Assembly (NCBI GenBank): GCA_029259935.1
Contig: JAJDEH010000265.1
Location: 24,472-88,471 of the forward strand
Direction of reading: 5' to 3'
Length of the DNA stretch: 64,000 nt
DNA from: Planctomycetota bacterium
GTDB taxonomy: Bacteria > Planctomycetota > Planctomycetia > Pirellulales > Pirellulaceae
Shown here one piece after another: positions 35,203 through 45,280 of the stretch (positions are counted from its first letter, which is position 1; each line of letters begins with the position of its first letter). The notes under the pieces were generated by a model. The model saw nothing but the letters and a program-made list of their open reading frames with translations, did no database searches and was not told where the DNA came from. A program made the translations under genes and the position numbers.

Positions 35203-37674
35203 ATGCTGCGAAATGCGACACTTGCAACGATTGTTCTTTCCCTGACGGTGGCCACGTCATTCGCGGCCTCGCCCCGTTTGCGGAGCATATCGCCGCGAGG
35301 GATTCAACGTGGAGCCGAACATGTAGTGACCTTTGGCGGCACCACGCTTGCTGACGCGCAGGAGATCCTGTTCTACGAACCAGCCGGTCTCGAAGTCGTG
35401 AAGCTCGAACCGGCCGCGAACGCAGTCAAAGCGACCATCAAAGTCGGGCCGGACGTGCGACTTGGTGAACACGTCGCTCAAGTGCGCACCGCCAGCGGCC
35501 TTTCCGATTTTCGGACGTTCCAAGTCGAAGCGTTGCCGGCGGTCGCGGAGAAGGAGCCCAACAGCGACTTCGATGCGCCTCAGGCAATCACGTTGAACAC
35601 CGTCGTCAACGGCAACATTGCCAATGAAGACGTGGATTACTTTGTTATTGAGGCCAAGAAGGGCCAGCGTATTTCGGCGGAAGTCGTGGCCATGCGGCTG
35701 AGCAATGCGTTGTTCGATCCGTATGTGGCGATTCTCGATAGCAAGCGTTTTGAACTCTCGGCGAACGACGATACCGCATTTGCTTTGCAAGATGGTTATG
35801 CTTCCGTCGTCGCTCCCGCAGATGGCAAGTACATTGTCGAGGTCCGTGAAAGCGCCTATGCGGCGGGCAATAATTACCGCCTTCACATTGGTACGTTTCC
35901 CCGGCCCACGGCGGTCTATCCGGCTGGTGGCAAGATGGGTGAAGAAACCGAGGTTCAGTTTCTCGGCCTGCCGACCGGCGAGTTCGCGGCCAAATTCGTG
36001 TTGCCGGGCCAACCGGTAACGGACCACGGCCTGTTTGCCAGCGACGCCGGCGGTATCTCGCCGACGCCGAATACCTTTCGCTTATTCGAACACGGTAATG
36101 CCTTCGAGCAAGAGCCGAATAACGAAATCGCTCAAGGCACTCCGGTTGCATTGCCTCTCGCTTTTAACGGAATCATCGAAACTCCTGGCGACATCGATTG
36201 CTTTAAGTTCAGCGCTAAAAAGGGAGTGTCGTATGAGGTGGAGTGTTTTGCGCGTCGCATTCGATCGGGACTCGATCCGGTCATGAACCTGTATACCGCC
36301 GCCGGGAAGAGCATTGTCGGCAATGACGACTCACGCGGTCCGGATAGCTATTTTCGATTCAATGTGCCGGCGGACGGCGAATATGTCATTCGAGTGACGG
36401 ATCACCTCGGTCGCGGCGGACCTGATTTGGTTTACCGCGTCGAATTTCAACCGGTGAAGCCGGCGTTGAGTCTGGCGATCCCGCGGGTCGAACGGTACGG
36501 ACAATATCGCCAGCAAATCTCCGTTGCTCGCGGCAACCGATTTGCCACGCTGGTTAATGCCTCGCGGGCCAATTTTGGCGGCGAGATTATTTTGGACGGC
36601 AAGGACCTGCCGCAAGGCATGACCATGCTGTGCGAACCGATGGCCGCCAACTTGAATGTCATGCCGGTGGTTTTCGAGGTTGCCGCTGATGCTCCCGTCG
36701 CGGGCAAGTTGATCGACTTCACCGCCCGTCACGCCGATCCGAATCAAAAGATTAGCGGTAAGTTCAAGAATCGGGCCGACTACATCATTTCCGCGCCGGG
36801 CCAATCGCTGTACCGCTGGAAAGATGTCGACAAACTGGCCATCGCGGTTGTTGATGAACTGCCATTCAAAATTGAAATCGTCGAGCCTAAGGTGCCCTTG
36901 GTACGCAACGGTTCGATGCAGTTGAAGATTGTCGCCCATAAAAAAGAAGGTTGGGACGAACAGATTAATGTCCAGTTCCCCTTCCGTCCGCCGGGAGTCG
37001 GTGCGGCCAGTTCGGTCAATATCCCCAAGGGTAAGAACGAGGTTCTCTACCCCATTACGGCGAATGGCGGCGCGGCGATTAAGAAATGGAAAGTCTTCGC
37101 GATCGGTTCGGCGAATGTTGGCGGAGCCGCCTGGGCTTCGTCGCAACTTGCCAATCTAGAAATCGTTGAACCCTATGTGACCTTTGAACTGCAAAGAGCA
37201 TCTTGCGAGCAGGGACAGCCAGCCGAGGTTTTCTGCAAGTTGACGATGGCCACGCCGTTTGATGGAAATGCCAAAGCCGAGCTGCTGGGCATTCCGCCCA
37301 AGGTCGTCGGGGGACCCGTGGAGTTCAACAAGGACACGAAAGAGTTGACCTTCAAAATGACGACGGATCCCGCCGCCCCTGTTGGTAAACACAACTTGTA
37401 CTGCCAACTGACCATCACTCAGAACGGTGAGCCGATTGTCAGCCGGGTCGGTGCCGTTCAGTTGCAGATCGACAAGCCGTTGCCGCCCGAGCCCAACAAG
37501 CCGGCTCCGGCACCAGCGCCGAAACCCAAGGCGACAGCGGTCGCCAAGCCAGCGGCCAAACCGGCCCCCGCTCCGCCGAAGGCGAAACCCTTGACGCGAC
37601 TGCAAAAACTGCGGCTGGCGGCCAAGAAGCGCCAGGAAGCAAAGAATGCCGCGGCGCAAGGCGGTGAAGAGTAG
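35203..37674 (+). CDS. Exported protein with two PPC (pre-peptidase C-terminal) domains
   Basis: An 823-aa secreted protein with a signal peptide (residues 1-21, cut after FAAS). An Ig/TIG-like domain (SPRGIQRGAEHVVTFGG) comes first. Two PPC-type beta-domains follow, marked by EKEPNSDFDAPQAITLN (about 118) with VDYFVIEAKKG, and EQEPNNEIAQGTP (about 300) with DIDCFKFSAKKG. More beta-rich modules lie behind them, and the last 60 residues are Pro/Ala/Lys-rich (KPAPAPAPKPKATAV). PPC domains act as substrate or surface binding modules. GGAGG lies before the ATG. It is second in the DUF1501 gene run. Confidence 0.82.
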   Translation: MLRNATLATIVLSLTVATSFAASPRLRSISPRGIQRGAEHVVTFGGTTLADAQEILFYEPAGLEVVKLEPAANAVKATIKVGPDVRLGEHVAQVRTASGLSDFRTFQVEALPAVAEKEPNSDFDAPQAITLNTVVNGNIANEDVDYFVIEAKKGQRISAEVVAMRLSNALFDPYVAILDSKRFELSANDDTAFALQDGYASVVAPADGKYIVEVRESAYAAGNNYRLHIGTFPRPTAVYPAGGKMGEETEVQFLGLPTGEFAAKFVLPGQPVTDHGLFASDAGGISPTPNTFRLFEHGNAFEQEPNNEIAQGTPVALPLAFNGIIETPGDIDCFKFSAKKGVSYEVECFARRIRSGLDPVMNLYTAAGKSIVGNDDSRGPDSYFRFNVPADGEYVIRVTDHLGRGGPDLVYRVEFQPVKPALSLAIPRVERYGQYRQQISVARGNRFATLVNASRANFGGEIILDGKDLPQGMTMLCEPMAANLNVMPVVFEVAADAPVAGKLIDFTARHADPNQKISGKFKNRADYIISAPGQSLYRWKDVDKLAIAVVDELPFKIEIVEPKVPLVRNGSMQLKIVAHKKEGWDEQINVQFPFRPPGVGAASSVNIPKGKNEVLYPITANGGAAIKKWKVFAIGSANVGGAAWASSQLANLEIVEPYVTFELQRASCEQGQPAEVFCKLTMATPFDGNAKAELLGIPPKVVGGPVEFNKDTKELTFKMTTDPAAPVGKHNLYCQLTITQNGEPIVSRVGAVQLQIDKPLPPEPNKPAPAPAPKPKATAVAKPAAKPAPAPPKAKPLTRLQKLRLAAKKRQEAKNAAAQGGEE

Positions 37675-37748
37675 CGATTGTCATTTGAGATTCAACGTTG
37701 ATTTAGCAATATTGCAACCCATCACGAGATACAAGGATTAAATGGATC

Positions 37749-40199
37749 ATGCGACCCAATAGCCAAAGGAAAATCAGCGGCATCATGCTGATTTGTGCAC
37801 TCCTGTTTGTCGCAACTTCGGAAACCGGGTGGGCGGATCAAGCCGCTCCCGCCTCGATCAATGTCTATCCCGCGGACGTCCATTTGACGACCGTGCGGGA
37901 CCGTCAGTCGTTGATCGTTCAGTCCGTCTATCCCGACGGTATTACTCGCGATGTTACCGGCGAAGCCAAGCTTACGCTTAGTGATCCAGGAATCGCCAAA
38001 CTTGAAAAGAACGTACTCTATCCCGTGGCAGACGGCAAAGGTGAACTCACCGTCGAGTACGCCGGTCATGTCGTCAAAGTGCCTGTCGTGGTACTCAACG
38101 CCACGGCGGATCCGCCCATCAGCTTCCGCCTGGATGTGATGCCATTGTTCATGAAATCTGGTTGCAACACCGGCAGTTGTCACGGAGCGGCAAGGGGCAA
38201 GGACGGCTTTCGGTTGTCGCTGTTTGGTTTTGATCCCGCGGGCGACCATCATCGATTGACCCGCGAAATCAGCGGTCGCCGTATCAACTTGGCGATTCCC
38301 GATGAAAGCCTGGTGATGGAGAAATCGGTGGGTGCCGTTCCCCATACGGGCGGCAAGCGATTTGAACCTAACAGCGAATATGCCGAAACTCTGCGTCGCT
38401 GGCTGACTGTTGGCGCGCCGAACGACAGCGGCGAAGTTCCCAAGGTACTCTCGGTTGAAATCTATCCGAAAGGTGCCGTTCTCGATGGCGAAGGAGCCAC
38501 GCAACAGATCAACGTCCGGGCCAAGTATTCCGACGGCACGGATCGCGATGTGACGAGCCTGGCATCGTTCTCGTCGAACAACGACACGTCCGCTCCCATT
38601 ACCCAAGACGGTGTCGTAACCGCCGACAAGCGGGGCGAGGCTTATATTATGGCTCGCTTTGAGACGCACACGGTTGGAACGCATTTCATCGTGCTGCCCA
38701 AGGGCTTGAAATTCGCTTGGTCGAACCCGGCGGAATTCAACTACGTCGACAAGCACATGCACGAGAAGTTTCGCAAGCTTCGCATTAATCCGTCCGAACT
38801 TTGCAGCGACGAGGTGTTCTTGCGACGGGCGACGTTGGACATCACGGGCACCCTACCGACGGTAGAAGAATACCAGGCGTTCATGGCCGATATGGATGCA
38901 AAGAAGCGCGACAAAAAGGTCGACGAACTGCTGCAGCGAAAAGCGTTCGTCGAGATTTGGGTCATGAAGTGGGCCGAACTTTTGCAGGTCCGCACGACTC
39001 AGCAAATCGCCTACAAGCCGATGCTTCGCTACTACAACTGGTTGCAAGACAAGATTGCCAACAATGTTCCCATGGACAAAATGGTCCAAGAACTGTTGGG
39101 GGCCAGTGGTGGTACGTTTGAGAATGCAGCCACCAACTATTATCAAATGGAACGCAATCCGTTGAAGGTCTCCGAGAATGTGGCCCAGGTGTTCATGGGA
39201 ATGCGAATTCAATGTACGCAATGCCATAACCATCCCTTCGACCGCTGGACGATGGATGACTATTACTCGTTCGCTGCGTTCTTTTCGCAAATCGGTCGGA
39301 AGCGAGGCGAGGATCCGCGGGAACAGATCATCTTCAATAGCCGCAGCGGCGAAGTCCGGCATTTGATTGGAAATCGTGTCATGAAACCAAAGTTCCTGGG
39401 CGGCGAGGAACCAGATGTGGCGGGTAAGGACCGCCGCGTGATCATGGCTCAATGGCTAGCGTCGAACGAGAATCCTTACTTCGCGAAGAACTTGGCCAAC
39501 ATCGTTTGGGCACACTTCTTCGGCAAAGGAATTATCAACGAAGTCGACGACGTGCGGGTTAGTAACCCGGCCGTCAATCCAGAGTTGTTGGATGCATTGG
39601 CGGACAAGTTCAAGGAGTACAACTACGACTTTAAAAAGGTGGTTCGTGATATCTGTACTTCACGTACTTATCAGTTAAGCACGAAAACGAATGAAACCAA
39701 TGAACGCGACGACCGCAACTTCACGCACGCCAGTTTAAGGCGTCTGCGGGCGGAAGTCCTGTTGGACACGATCAGCCAAGCGACGGACACCAAGAACAAG
39801 TTTGGTGGCTTGCCGCTGGGGGCACGCGCGGTGCAGATCGCCAATGGCAATACGAGTACCTACTTTTTGACGACCTTCGGTCGCGCCACCCGGGCCACCG
39901 TCTGTTCGTGCGAAGTGAAAATGGAACCCAACCTCTCTCAAGCGCTGCATTTGCTTAACGGCGATACGCTCCATTCCAAGATCGCGGCGGGCAAGTTGAT
40001 CAGCCGGCGAATCGAAGAAGGAAAAACGCCTCCCGAGATCATCGAGGAACTCTACATTCGATGTCTAACGCGTAAGCCAACCGACGAAGAGATAAAGCAG
40101 CTAAGCGTCGTTTTGGCCGAAGAAAAGGACGATAAACGCGTGCTTGAAGACATCTTTTGGGCGTTGATGAATTCCCGAGAATTCGTATTCAACCACTAA
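37749..40199 (+). CDS. DUF1549/DUF1553 protein with BIG2-like domains and CxxCH motifs
   Basis: An 816-aa exported protein, signal peptide about residues 10-29. BIG2-type Ig domains are seen at SLIVQSVYPDGITRDVTGEA and INVRAKYSDGTDRDVTSLAS. Between them is the PSC-like block MPLFMKSGCNTGSCHGAARG, a haem-binding-type Cys-x3/4-Cys-His. The DUF1549 half carries FLRRATLDITGTLPT and CTQCHNHPFDRW (about 488), a CxxCH motif. The DUF1553 half ends YIRCLTRKPTDEEI..ILWALMNSREF-type. These proteins are a planctomycete speciality and may carry electrons for degradation of polymers; the exact reaction is not known. A six-codon mini-frame (37742-37762) overlaps its start. Confidence 0.87.
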   Translation: MRPNSQRKISGIMLICALLFVATSETGWADQAAPASINVYPADVHLTTVRDRQSLIVQSVYPDGITRDVTGEAKLTLSDPGIAKLEKNVLYPVADGKGELTVEYAGHVVKVPVVVLNATADPPISFRLDVMPLFMKSGCNTGSCHGAARGKDGFRLSLFGFDPAGDHHRLTREISGRRINLAIPDESLVMEKSVGAVPHTGGKRFEPNSEYAETLRRWLTVGAPNDSGEVPKVLSVEIYPKGAVLDGEGATQQINVRAKYSDGTDRDVTSLASFSSNNDTSAPITQDGVVTADKRGEAYIMARFETHTVGTHFIVLPKGLKFAWSNPAEFNYVDKHMHEKFRKLRINPSELCSDEVFLRRATLDITGTLPTVEEYQAFMADMDAKKRDKKVDELLQRKAFVEIWVMKWAELLQVRTTQQIAYKPMLRYYNWLQDKIANNVPMDKMVQELLGASGGTFENAATNYYQMERNPLKVSENVAQVFMGMRIQCTQCHNHPFDRWTMDDYYSFAAFFSQIGRKRGEDPREQIIFNSRSGEVRHLIGNRVMKPKFLGGEEPDVAGKDRRVIMAQWLASNENPYFAKNLANIVWAHFFGKGIINEVDDVRVSNPAVNPELLDALADKFKEYNYDFKKVVRDICTSRTYQLSTKTNETNERDDRNFTHASLRRLRAEVLLDTISQATDTKNKFGGLPLGARAVQIANGNTSTYFLTTFGRATRATVCSCEVKMEPNLSQALHLLNGDTLHSKIAAGKLISRRIEEGKTPPEIIEELYIRCLTRKPTDEEIKQLSVVLAEEKDDKRVLEDIFWALMNSREFVFNH

Positions 40200-40243
40200 C
40201 TGTTGAGTTTGCATGAGTCCGTGCATTTCCTCGCGCGGTCAAC

Positions 40244-40249
40244 TATAAT
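40244..40249 (+). promoter_or_regulatory. -10 box TATAAT
   Basis: A perfect TATAAT lies 124 bases before the cytochrome-WD40 gene. The -35 region (TGCATT-like) is poor, so an internal promoter is possible, not proven. Confidence 0.35.
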
Positions 40250-40372
40250 GAGTCTGTCTCGCGCTGGCACACGGCGCGAGGCGGACGCTTGATTACATCC
40301 CGCCTCTACCCTCCTTATTACCTGCTGCAATCTTCTCCCAACAAGATTGTTAACCCATCCAGGAGATTCGCG

Positions 40373-43111
40373 ATGAATCGTCGGCTCATCGTTTCCCTTA
40401 GTTGTTTGGTGGCGACTCTGCTTTGCATGGAAACTTCTTTCAGCAACGCGCAAGAAAAGAAAAAACCGCCCAAGATCACCTACGAAGAACACGTCAAGCC
40501 GATCCTGCGTCAGAAGTGTTTTTCCTGCCACAATCCCGACAAGAAGAGCGGCGATTTGGATCTGACGAATTACACCAATCTGATGCAAGGCGGCGGTTCC
40601 GGGGCCGTCGTCGAACCGGGCGATTCTTCGGGAAGCTATTTGTATGCCTTGATTGCCCATACCGACGAACCCTACATGCCGCCCGAATCCCCAAAGATTC
40701 CGGACGTCATGATTGAAACGGTCCGCAAATGGATTGACGGGGGCGTGCTGGAAAATGCCAGCAGCAAAGCGGCCGTCTCCAAGAAGCCGAAGTTTGATTT
40801 GGCGCTGACGGAAGCTCCGACCGACCGGCCCAAAGAGCCCGCCATGCCGGCTCGTTTGAGCCTAGAGCCCATTACACGCACCCAGACAACGACCGCCATC
40901 AATGCCCTAGCCACCAGCCCGTGGGCACCCTTGGCGGCGGTTGCCAGTCAAAAGCAAGTGTTGCTCTATAACACGGAGACACTTCAACTTCTTGGTACCT
41001 TGCCATTCCCTGAAGGCGTTGCCAATGTGTTGAAGTTCAGCCGCAACGGCAGTTTGTTGCTGGCGGGCGGAGGGCGTGGCGGCGCTAGCGGCCGCTGCGT
41101 GGTGTGGAATGTAAAAACGGGCGAGCGAATTTTCGAAGTCGGTGACGAGTTGGACGCCGTGCTGGCTGCCGATATCAGTGCGGATCAAACGCTGATTGCG
41201 CTGGGTGGACCACAGCGAGTGGTGCGGATCTACTCCACCGAGAGTGGCCGCTTGATGCACGAGCTTCGAAAGCACACCGATTGGATCTACTCTCTTGAAT
41301 TCAGTCCCGATAGCGTGCTGCTTGCAACGGGCGACCGCAACGGCGGCCTGTTTGTTTGGGAAGGTTGGACGGGCCGTGAATACTTGACCTTGAAGGGCCA
41401 CACCGCGGGCGTCACCGGCGTCTCGTGGCGGTCGGATTCCAATTTGCTGGCCAGCAGCAGCGAAGATGCCACCATTCGCCTGTGGGAAATGGAAAATGGC
41501 CGCCAGATCAAATCTTGGGGCGCGCATGGCGGCGGGGTTGCCTGCCTAGAGTTTGCTCGAGACGGACGAATCCTCTCCTGTGGCCGCGATCGAGTAACGA
41601 AGTTATGGAAGCAGGACGGCGGCCAGATCCGGGCCTTTGAGGCGTTCAGTGATCTTGCTCTGCGAGTTTCGTTTTGTGACGAGACGGACCGTGCCATTGC
41701 AGGTGACTGGAAAGGTGAGGTTCGCGTTTGGAAAGCTGCGGACGGAGTACGGCTTGGATTGCTTTCGCCGAATCCGCCGACCCTGACACAAAGATTGGAT
41801 GAATCGACCAAGCAACTCGCCGCGGCCCAAGCCGCGCATACACCGCTTGCCGCTGCCTATGCGGCAGCGCAGGCAGCAGCGGTCAAGGCCAAGACTGATT
41901 TGACCGCGGCTCAAAAAATCGCCGCCGACACCAAAAAGGCGGCGGACGCTGCCGTCGCTGCAGCCAACACGGCCAAAGCGGCGTTCGACGCGGCAACCAA
42001 AGCCAGTCAAGCTGCCGCAGCCGCGGCCAAGGCTCTGGAAACAGGCATGCCGGAACTCACCGACGCCGCCGCCAAATCCGCTGCCGCTGCCGCAAAGTTA
42101 CCGGACGACAAAGTGTTGGCCGAGGCGGCCGCGAAGCTGAAAGGGAGCCTCGCCAAAAGAACGGCCGACTTGGCAGCCCATCGCGCCAAAGCGGCGGCGG
42201 CAGCCAAGGCTCTCGAAGCCGCCAAGGTCGCCCTTGCCGCCGCGCAAAAGAAGGCGACGGATATGGCAGCCGTGTTGAAGGCGGCCAACGACATGGTCGC
42301 CAAACTGACACCGCTGATCGCTCCTGCCGACCAGAAAGCCGCCGCGGCGAAACCACCGGCGGACGCGGCCGCAGCGACCGTCAAGGTTGCCCAAGATGCG
42401 ATCAATCGTTGGAAGGGTGAAATTGCCTTCGCCGGGCAATTGAAAGGTTTAACAGAACAACTTCAAGCGGCGATCGCCGAACTGGGTGACCAGCAGAACA
42501 AGCAAGCGGAACTTCTGGCGGTCTTGGAAACGGCTCAACAAGCGCTAAACAAGGCAAAGGCAGACAGGACCGCGGCACAAGCGGCGCTCGGTGCCGCGCA
42601 AAAGCTATTGGCCGACGGGAACACAGCGGTTAAGACAACTAAAGAGGCGATGGCCAAAGCGGTCGCGGCCCACGTGGCAGCGGCGAAAGTCGTGACGACC
42701 GTTGAGGGTGTGATTGCCTCGCTCAGCCAAGCATCGGCCAAAGCCCAAGAGGCAGCCCAAAAGTCTGGCGGAGAAAAGGAACTGGCCGAGGTTTCCGCCA
42801 AGCTAGTTGCCTTGCTGGCCGCGAAGAATGCGCAGTTGGCCGCCGCGCGTAAGGACGTGGCGGAAAAAGCCAAGGCCGTGGAGACGATCAAACCGCAAGT
42901 GGCCGTGGCCGAAAAACAGGTGGTCAATGCGACTGCCAAGGTTACCGCGGCACAAAAGCGTTTGACCGACACAACCGCGGCCGTGAAGCCGGCGGAAGCC
43001 AAGGTCGCTCCCGCCAAGGCCGCCTCGGATGCCGCTGCATCCGTCACGACCGCTTCCCAGCAAAAAGTCGATGCGGCGAAAGCCAAGGTCAACCAATTGA
43101 AGGGTATTTAG
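40373..43111 (+). CDS. Exported cytochrome-type/WD40 protein with long Ala-rich coiled-coil tail
   Basis: A 912-aa protein with a signal peptide (about 1-26). The planctomycete cytochrome C domain contains CFSCHNPDKKSGDLDL (CxxCH at about 47-51). Residues about 180-470 are a WD40 propeller (SLEFSPDSVLLATGDRNGGLFVWEG, SSEDATIRLWEMENGR). From about 480 to the end the protein is an extraordinarily Ala/Lys-rich coiled coil (AAAYAAAQAAAVKAKTDL and similar). Together these suggest a haem-bearing sensor or scaffold in the periplasm. CAGGAG lies upstream of the ATG at 40373. It closes the DUF1501 gene run. Confidence 0.83.
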   Translation: MNRRLIVSLSCLVATLLCMETSFSNAQEKKKPPKITYEEHVKPILRQKCFSCHNPDKKSGDLDLTNYTNLMQGGGSGAVVEPGDSSGSYLYALIAHTDEPYMPPESPKIPDVMIETVRKWIDGGVLENASSKAAVSKKPKFDLALTEAPTDRPKEPAMPARLSLEPITRTQTTTAINALATSPWAPLAAVASQKQVLLYNTETLQLLGTLPFPEGVANVLKFSRNGSLLLAGGGRGGASGRCVVWNVKTGERIFEVGDELDAVLAADISADQTLIALGGPQRVVRIYSTESGRLMHELRKHTDWIYSLEFSPDSVLLATGDRNGGLFVWEGWTGREYLTLKGHTAGVTGVSWRSDSNLLASSSEDATIRLWEMENGRQIKSWGAHGGGVACLEFARDGRILSCGRDRVTKLWKQDGGQIRAFEAFSDLALRVSFCDETDRAIAGDWKGEVRVWKAADGVRLGLLSPNPPTLTQRLDESTKQLAAAQAAHTPLAAAYAAAQAAAVKAKTDLTAAQKIAADTKKAADAAVAAANTAKAAFDAATKASQAAAAAAKALETGMPELTDAAAKSAAAAAKLPDDKVLAEAAAKLKGSLAKRTADLAAHRAKAAAAAKALEAAKVALAAAQKKATDMAAVLKAANDMVAKLTPLIAPADQKAAAAKPPADAAAATVKVAQDAINRWKGEIAFAGQLKGLTEQLQAAIAELGDQQNKQAELLAVLETAQQALNKAKADRTAAQAALGAAQKLLADGNTAVKTTKEAMAKAVAAHVAAAKVVTTVEGVIASLSQASAKAQEAAQKSGGEKELAEVSAKLVALLAAKNAQLAAARKDVAEKAKAVETIKPQVAVAEKQVVNATAKVTAAQKRLTDTTAAVKPAEAKVAPAKAASDAAASVTTASQQKVDAAKAKVNQLKGI

Positions 43112-43126
43112 TGACCGGAGGCCGTA

Positions 43127-43181
43127 GGACAGGTTGAAACGTCGAAGCAGTGTTTTTCAACAGACGGTAAGCAACCTGTCC
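43127..43181. terminator. Possible bidirectional terminator
   Basis: GGACAGGTTG (43127-43136) and CAACCTGTCC (43172-43181) are perfect 10-base arms around a 35-base loop, between two convergent genes. The loop is long, so the call is weak. Confidence 0.4.
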
Positions 43182-43190
43182 CACAGCCAT

Positions 43191-44093
43191 TCACTTCATT
43201 TCGGCGGAAAGCCACTTGAAGGGCTCGATAATTCCACGAGGTTCGATTCTCAACGGAACGGCGTTTCTTTTCCCGAGTTCATTGGCATAGGCACACGACC
43301 CCGCGACACTTGCCGCGAAGAACTCGTATCGCTTTAGCCGCGTTGTCACCAGTCCCCACAATTGAGGCGCGAACTCGCGGACGAATTCGCGCGGATCGTC
43401 GAAACAACTCTCCTGCTGATCCGCCTTCGAGCACACAATCGCCACGGGGCGGTTGGGCCAAGCGTTTCGAGGGTCGCCTTTCATTCCGCACATGAAGTTG
43501 ATGACCTTCATGGTGAAGAAGTCTTGGTCATGCCGACCGGTGGCAATTTGTGCGGCATCCACGAAGAGAATCGCTCCTTCGCTCTTGTGCAGCAGCGACT
43601 GCACCACGGGAAAGGGGACATCGTCGTTCAATTCGTCATGGACGGCTTTGCCGGAAAGGTCGGGCATGATGATTTCATTCCACTTTCGCCGTCTCGCTTG
43701 CACCTGGCAATGCAACCAGTTCCAGTCTGCCGAGTTGGCCGAGGTCGGTTTGGGAAAGCGGTTGTGCCGAAAGGCGCTCATCGTCTCCTGTTGAATGCCG
43801 ATGGAAAACACGCCGCGGGCGTTGATCTTCATGTCGTCAGTGGGACGCGAAAGCAGTTCAATCAACATTCCCAAATAAGTGCTCTTGCCCGTCGATTCCG
43901 CCCCTAAGGCCGCGACCAATTTAGGCCGCTGTTTTTCTGATACGGCGTGACGGGCGAGAGCATTGGGGGCTCCACAATGGCGGCACCGCTCGGAATCATG
44001 GCTGTTTCCAAGCCCACAGATGTAGCAATCCAAGGGTGCAACAAAGTTAGCGAATCGTTGAGAATCGAGAGGTTGTACACTATATCTACTCAT
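43191..44093 (-). CDS. Zinc-ribbon P-loop GTPase
   Basis: A 300-aa predicted cytoplasmic GTPase. A zinc ribbon (Cys23, Cys26, Cys37, Cys40 in CYICG and CRHCG) precedes the nucleotide-binding domain. The P-loop is GAESTGKST (about 64-72), the G3 DxxG is DLSG (145-148), and SKAD (about 222) is the G4 element. The layout matches GTPases of the double-GTPase-2 type found in predicted conflict and signalling operons. It overlaps the FGE-fold gene by 4 bases (ATGA) and is last in the operon. What it acts on is unknown; the FGE-fold partner may be its membrane receptor. Confidence 0.78.
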   Translation of the reverse strand: MSRYSVQPLDSQRFANFVAPLDCYICGLGNSHDSERCRHCGAPNALARHAVSEKQRPKLVAALGAESTGKSTYLGMLIELLSRPTDDMKINARGVFSIGIQQETMSAFRHNRFPKPTSANSADWNWLHCQVQARRRKWNEIIMPDLSGKAVHDELNDDVPFPVVQSLLHKSEGAILFVDAAQIATGRHDQDFFTMKVINFMCGMKGDPRNAWPNRPVAIVCSKADQQESCFDDPREFVREFAPQLWGLVTTRLKRYEFFAASVAGSCAYANELGKRNAVPLRIEPRGIIEPFKWLSAEMK

Positions 44094-45259
44094 GCTTTGG
44101 TCCCCTCGGACATACCCACGTGATTGAGACTGTTGACAATGTCGGCTTCCGTGATGGCACAGCGAAATCCAATATTTCGCTTCCGCGCAAGCAGTCCATC
44201 CGCGCTAAGAAAACAGGTGGCGGATTCCGAATCAAAATAAGTATCAAACGCCGCTCCGCGCAGATACTTCATGGCACAGTCCGTCTCCAACCGATTGGCC
44301 GGATCCTCCCACATGCCGAAATCGTCGTCCGTCCACTGCCAAACATTTCCCACGAGTTGCTGAATTCCATTTCCGCCGGAATTCGGCGTGGAAGTGTCGA
44401 TCGGCGTCGGCGAGTCGGCCAGCGGAGCCCGCGACCAACCGAATCGTGTTTGTTCGTCGTCTTTTCCTGACGTCCGCCGTGCAGTGGCTTCCGGAGTGAC
44501 GACGCCGGCCACCGTGCCCGCCCGTACCCATTCGGGATCTTTCAACAGCCGCTTTCCGACCCACCGGGCGTAAGCGTTCGCCTCGTACCAACTGATTCCG
44601 ACCACGGGAAATAAGTCGAGCCCCTCGGGGAACACGGAGTCGCTCCAGAAGCGCGGTCCGGGCTTGCCCGTGCTGTCGACCAGCGAACTCATGCAGACGA
44701 GTGCTTCGCGAGACCACAGCGATTCGTCGCCATATCCGCCGGCATGGACGAACCGTTGGAATTCGACGTTCGTGACTAGGAACTTATCCACATAGAAGGC
44801 GGGAATTTCGACGGGTTCGTAACTGACGTCCCCGGTTATTCCGTAGACATTCGTGGCGAAGGCGATGGGTCCCGTCGTTATTCGCTGCATGTTGTCCAAC
44901 AACGCTTCGGCCGCGCCTTTGCCGGCCTGCGGGCCGAGAGAAGCGAACAGTTCTCGCCGCAACAGCAATGCGTAACGATCGTTCTTGATGAGTTCCGCCG
45001 CCAAACGGGCCGAGTCGGAACCTCCCAGGTTCGAGCCGATGCGTTCCATTTTTTGTTGAATCACCCGCGGCTCCGGCACCGAAACCATGACGGTCGTCGG
45101 CAGACGCACCGGTGCCGAGAAAATGGCAATGCAGCACAGACCCACCACCAGGCCCGTGCTGGCCATCAGCCAGTTGTGCGACAGGCCGCCGAACAGGGAT
45201 CCAGCGACGCACAGCACACCAATGCTCCAGCGTAGAAAAATTGTTTGAATGTGGGCCAT
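44090..45259 (-). CDS. Membrane-anchored FGE-sulfatase-fold protein
   Basis: A 389-aa protein. Two hydrophobic segments at about 9-27 and 30-50 anchor it, and the formylglycine-generating-enzyme (SUMF1) fold follows from about 150 to 375: VEIPAFYVDKFLVTNVEFQRFV, GISWYEANAYARWVGKRL, and NGIQQLVGNVWQWTDDDFG with a closing GFRCA. The catalytic Cys pair of true FGE enzymes is not apparent in the last part, so it is likely a binding domain, not an oxidase. It is between the coiled-coil and GTPase genes in one operon. Such FGE-fold domains are used as sensors in several prokaryotic conflict systems. Confidence 0.78.
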   Translation of the reverse strand: MAHIQTIFLRWSIGVLCVAGSLFGGLSHNWLMASTGLVVGLCCIAIFSAPVRLPTTVMVSVPEPRVIQQKMERIGSNLGGSDSARLAAELIKNDRYALLLRRELFASLGPQAGKGAAEALLDNMQRITTGPIAFATNVYGITGDVSYEPVEIPAFYVDKFLVTNVEFQRFVHAGGYGDESLWSREALVCMSSLVDSTGKPGPRFWSDSVFPEGLDLFPVVGISWYEANAYARWVGKRLLKDPEWVRAGTVAGVVTPEATARRTSGKDDEQTRFGWSRAPLADSPTPIDTSTPNSGGNGIQQLVGNVWQWTDDDFGMWEDPANRLETDCAMKYLRGAAFDTYFDSESATCFLSADGLLARKRNIGFRCAITEADIVNSLNHVGMSEGTKA

Positions 45260-45280
45260 GTCTCAGTTCTCCCGTAAAGC

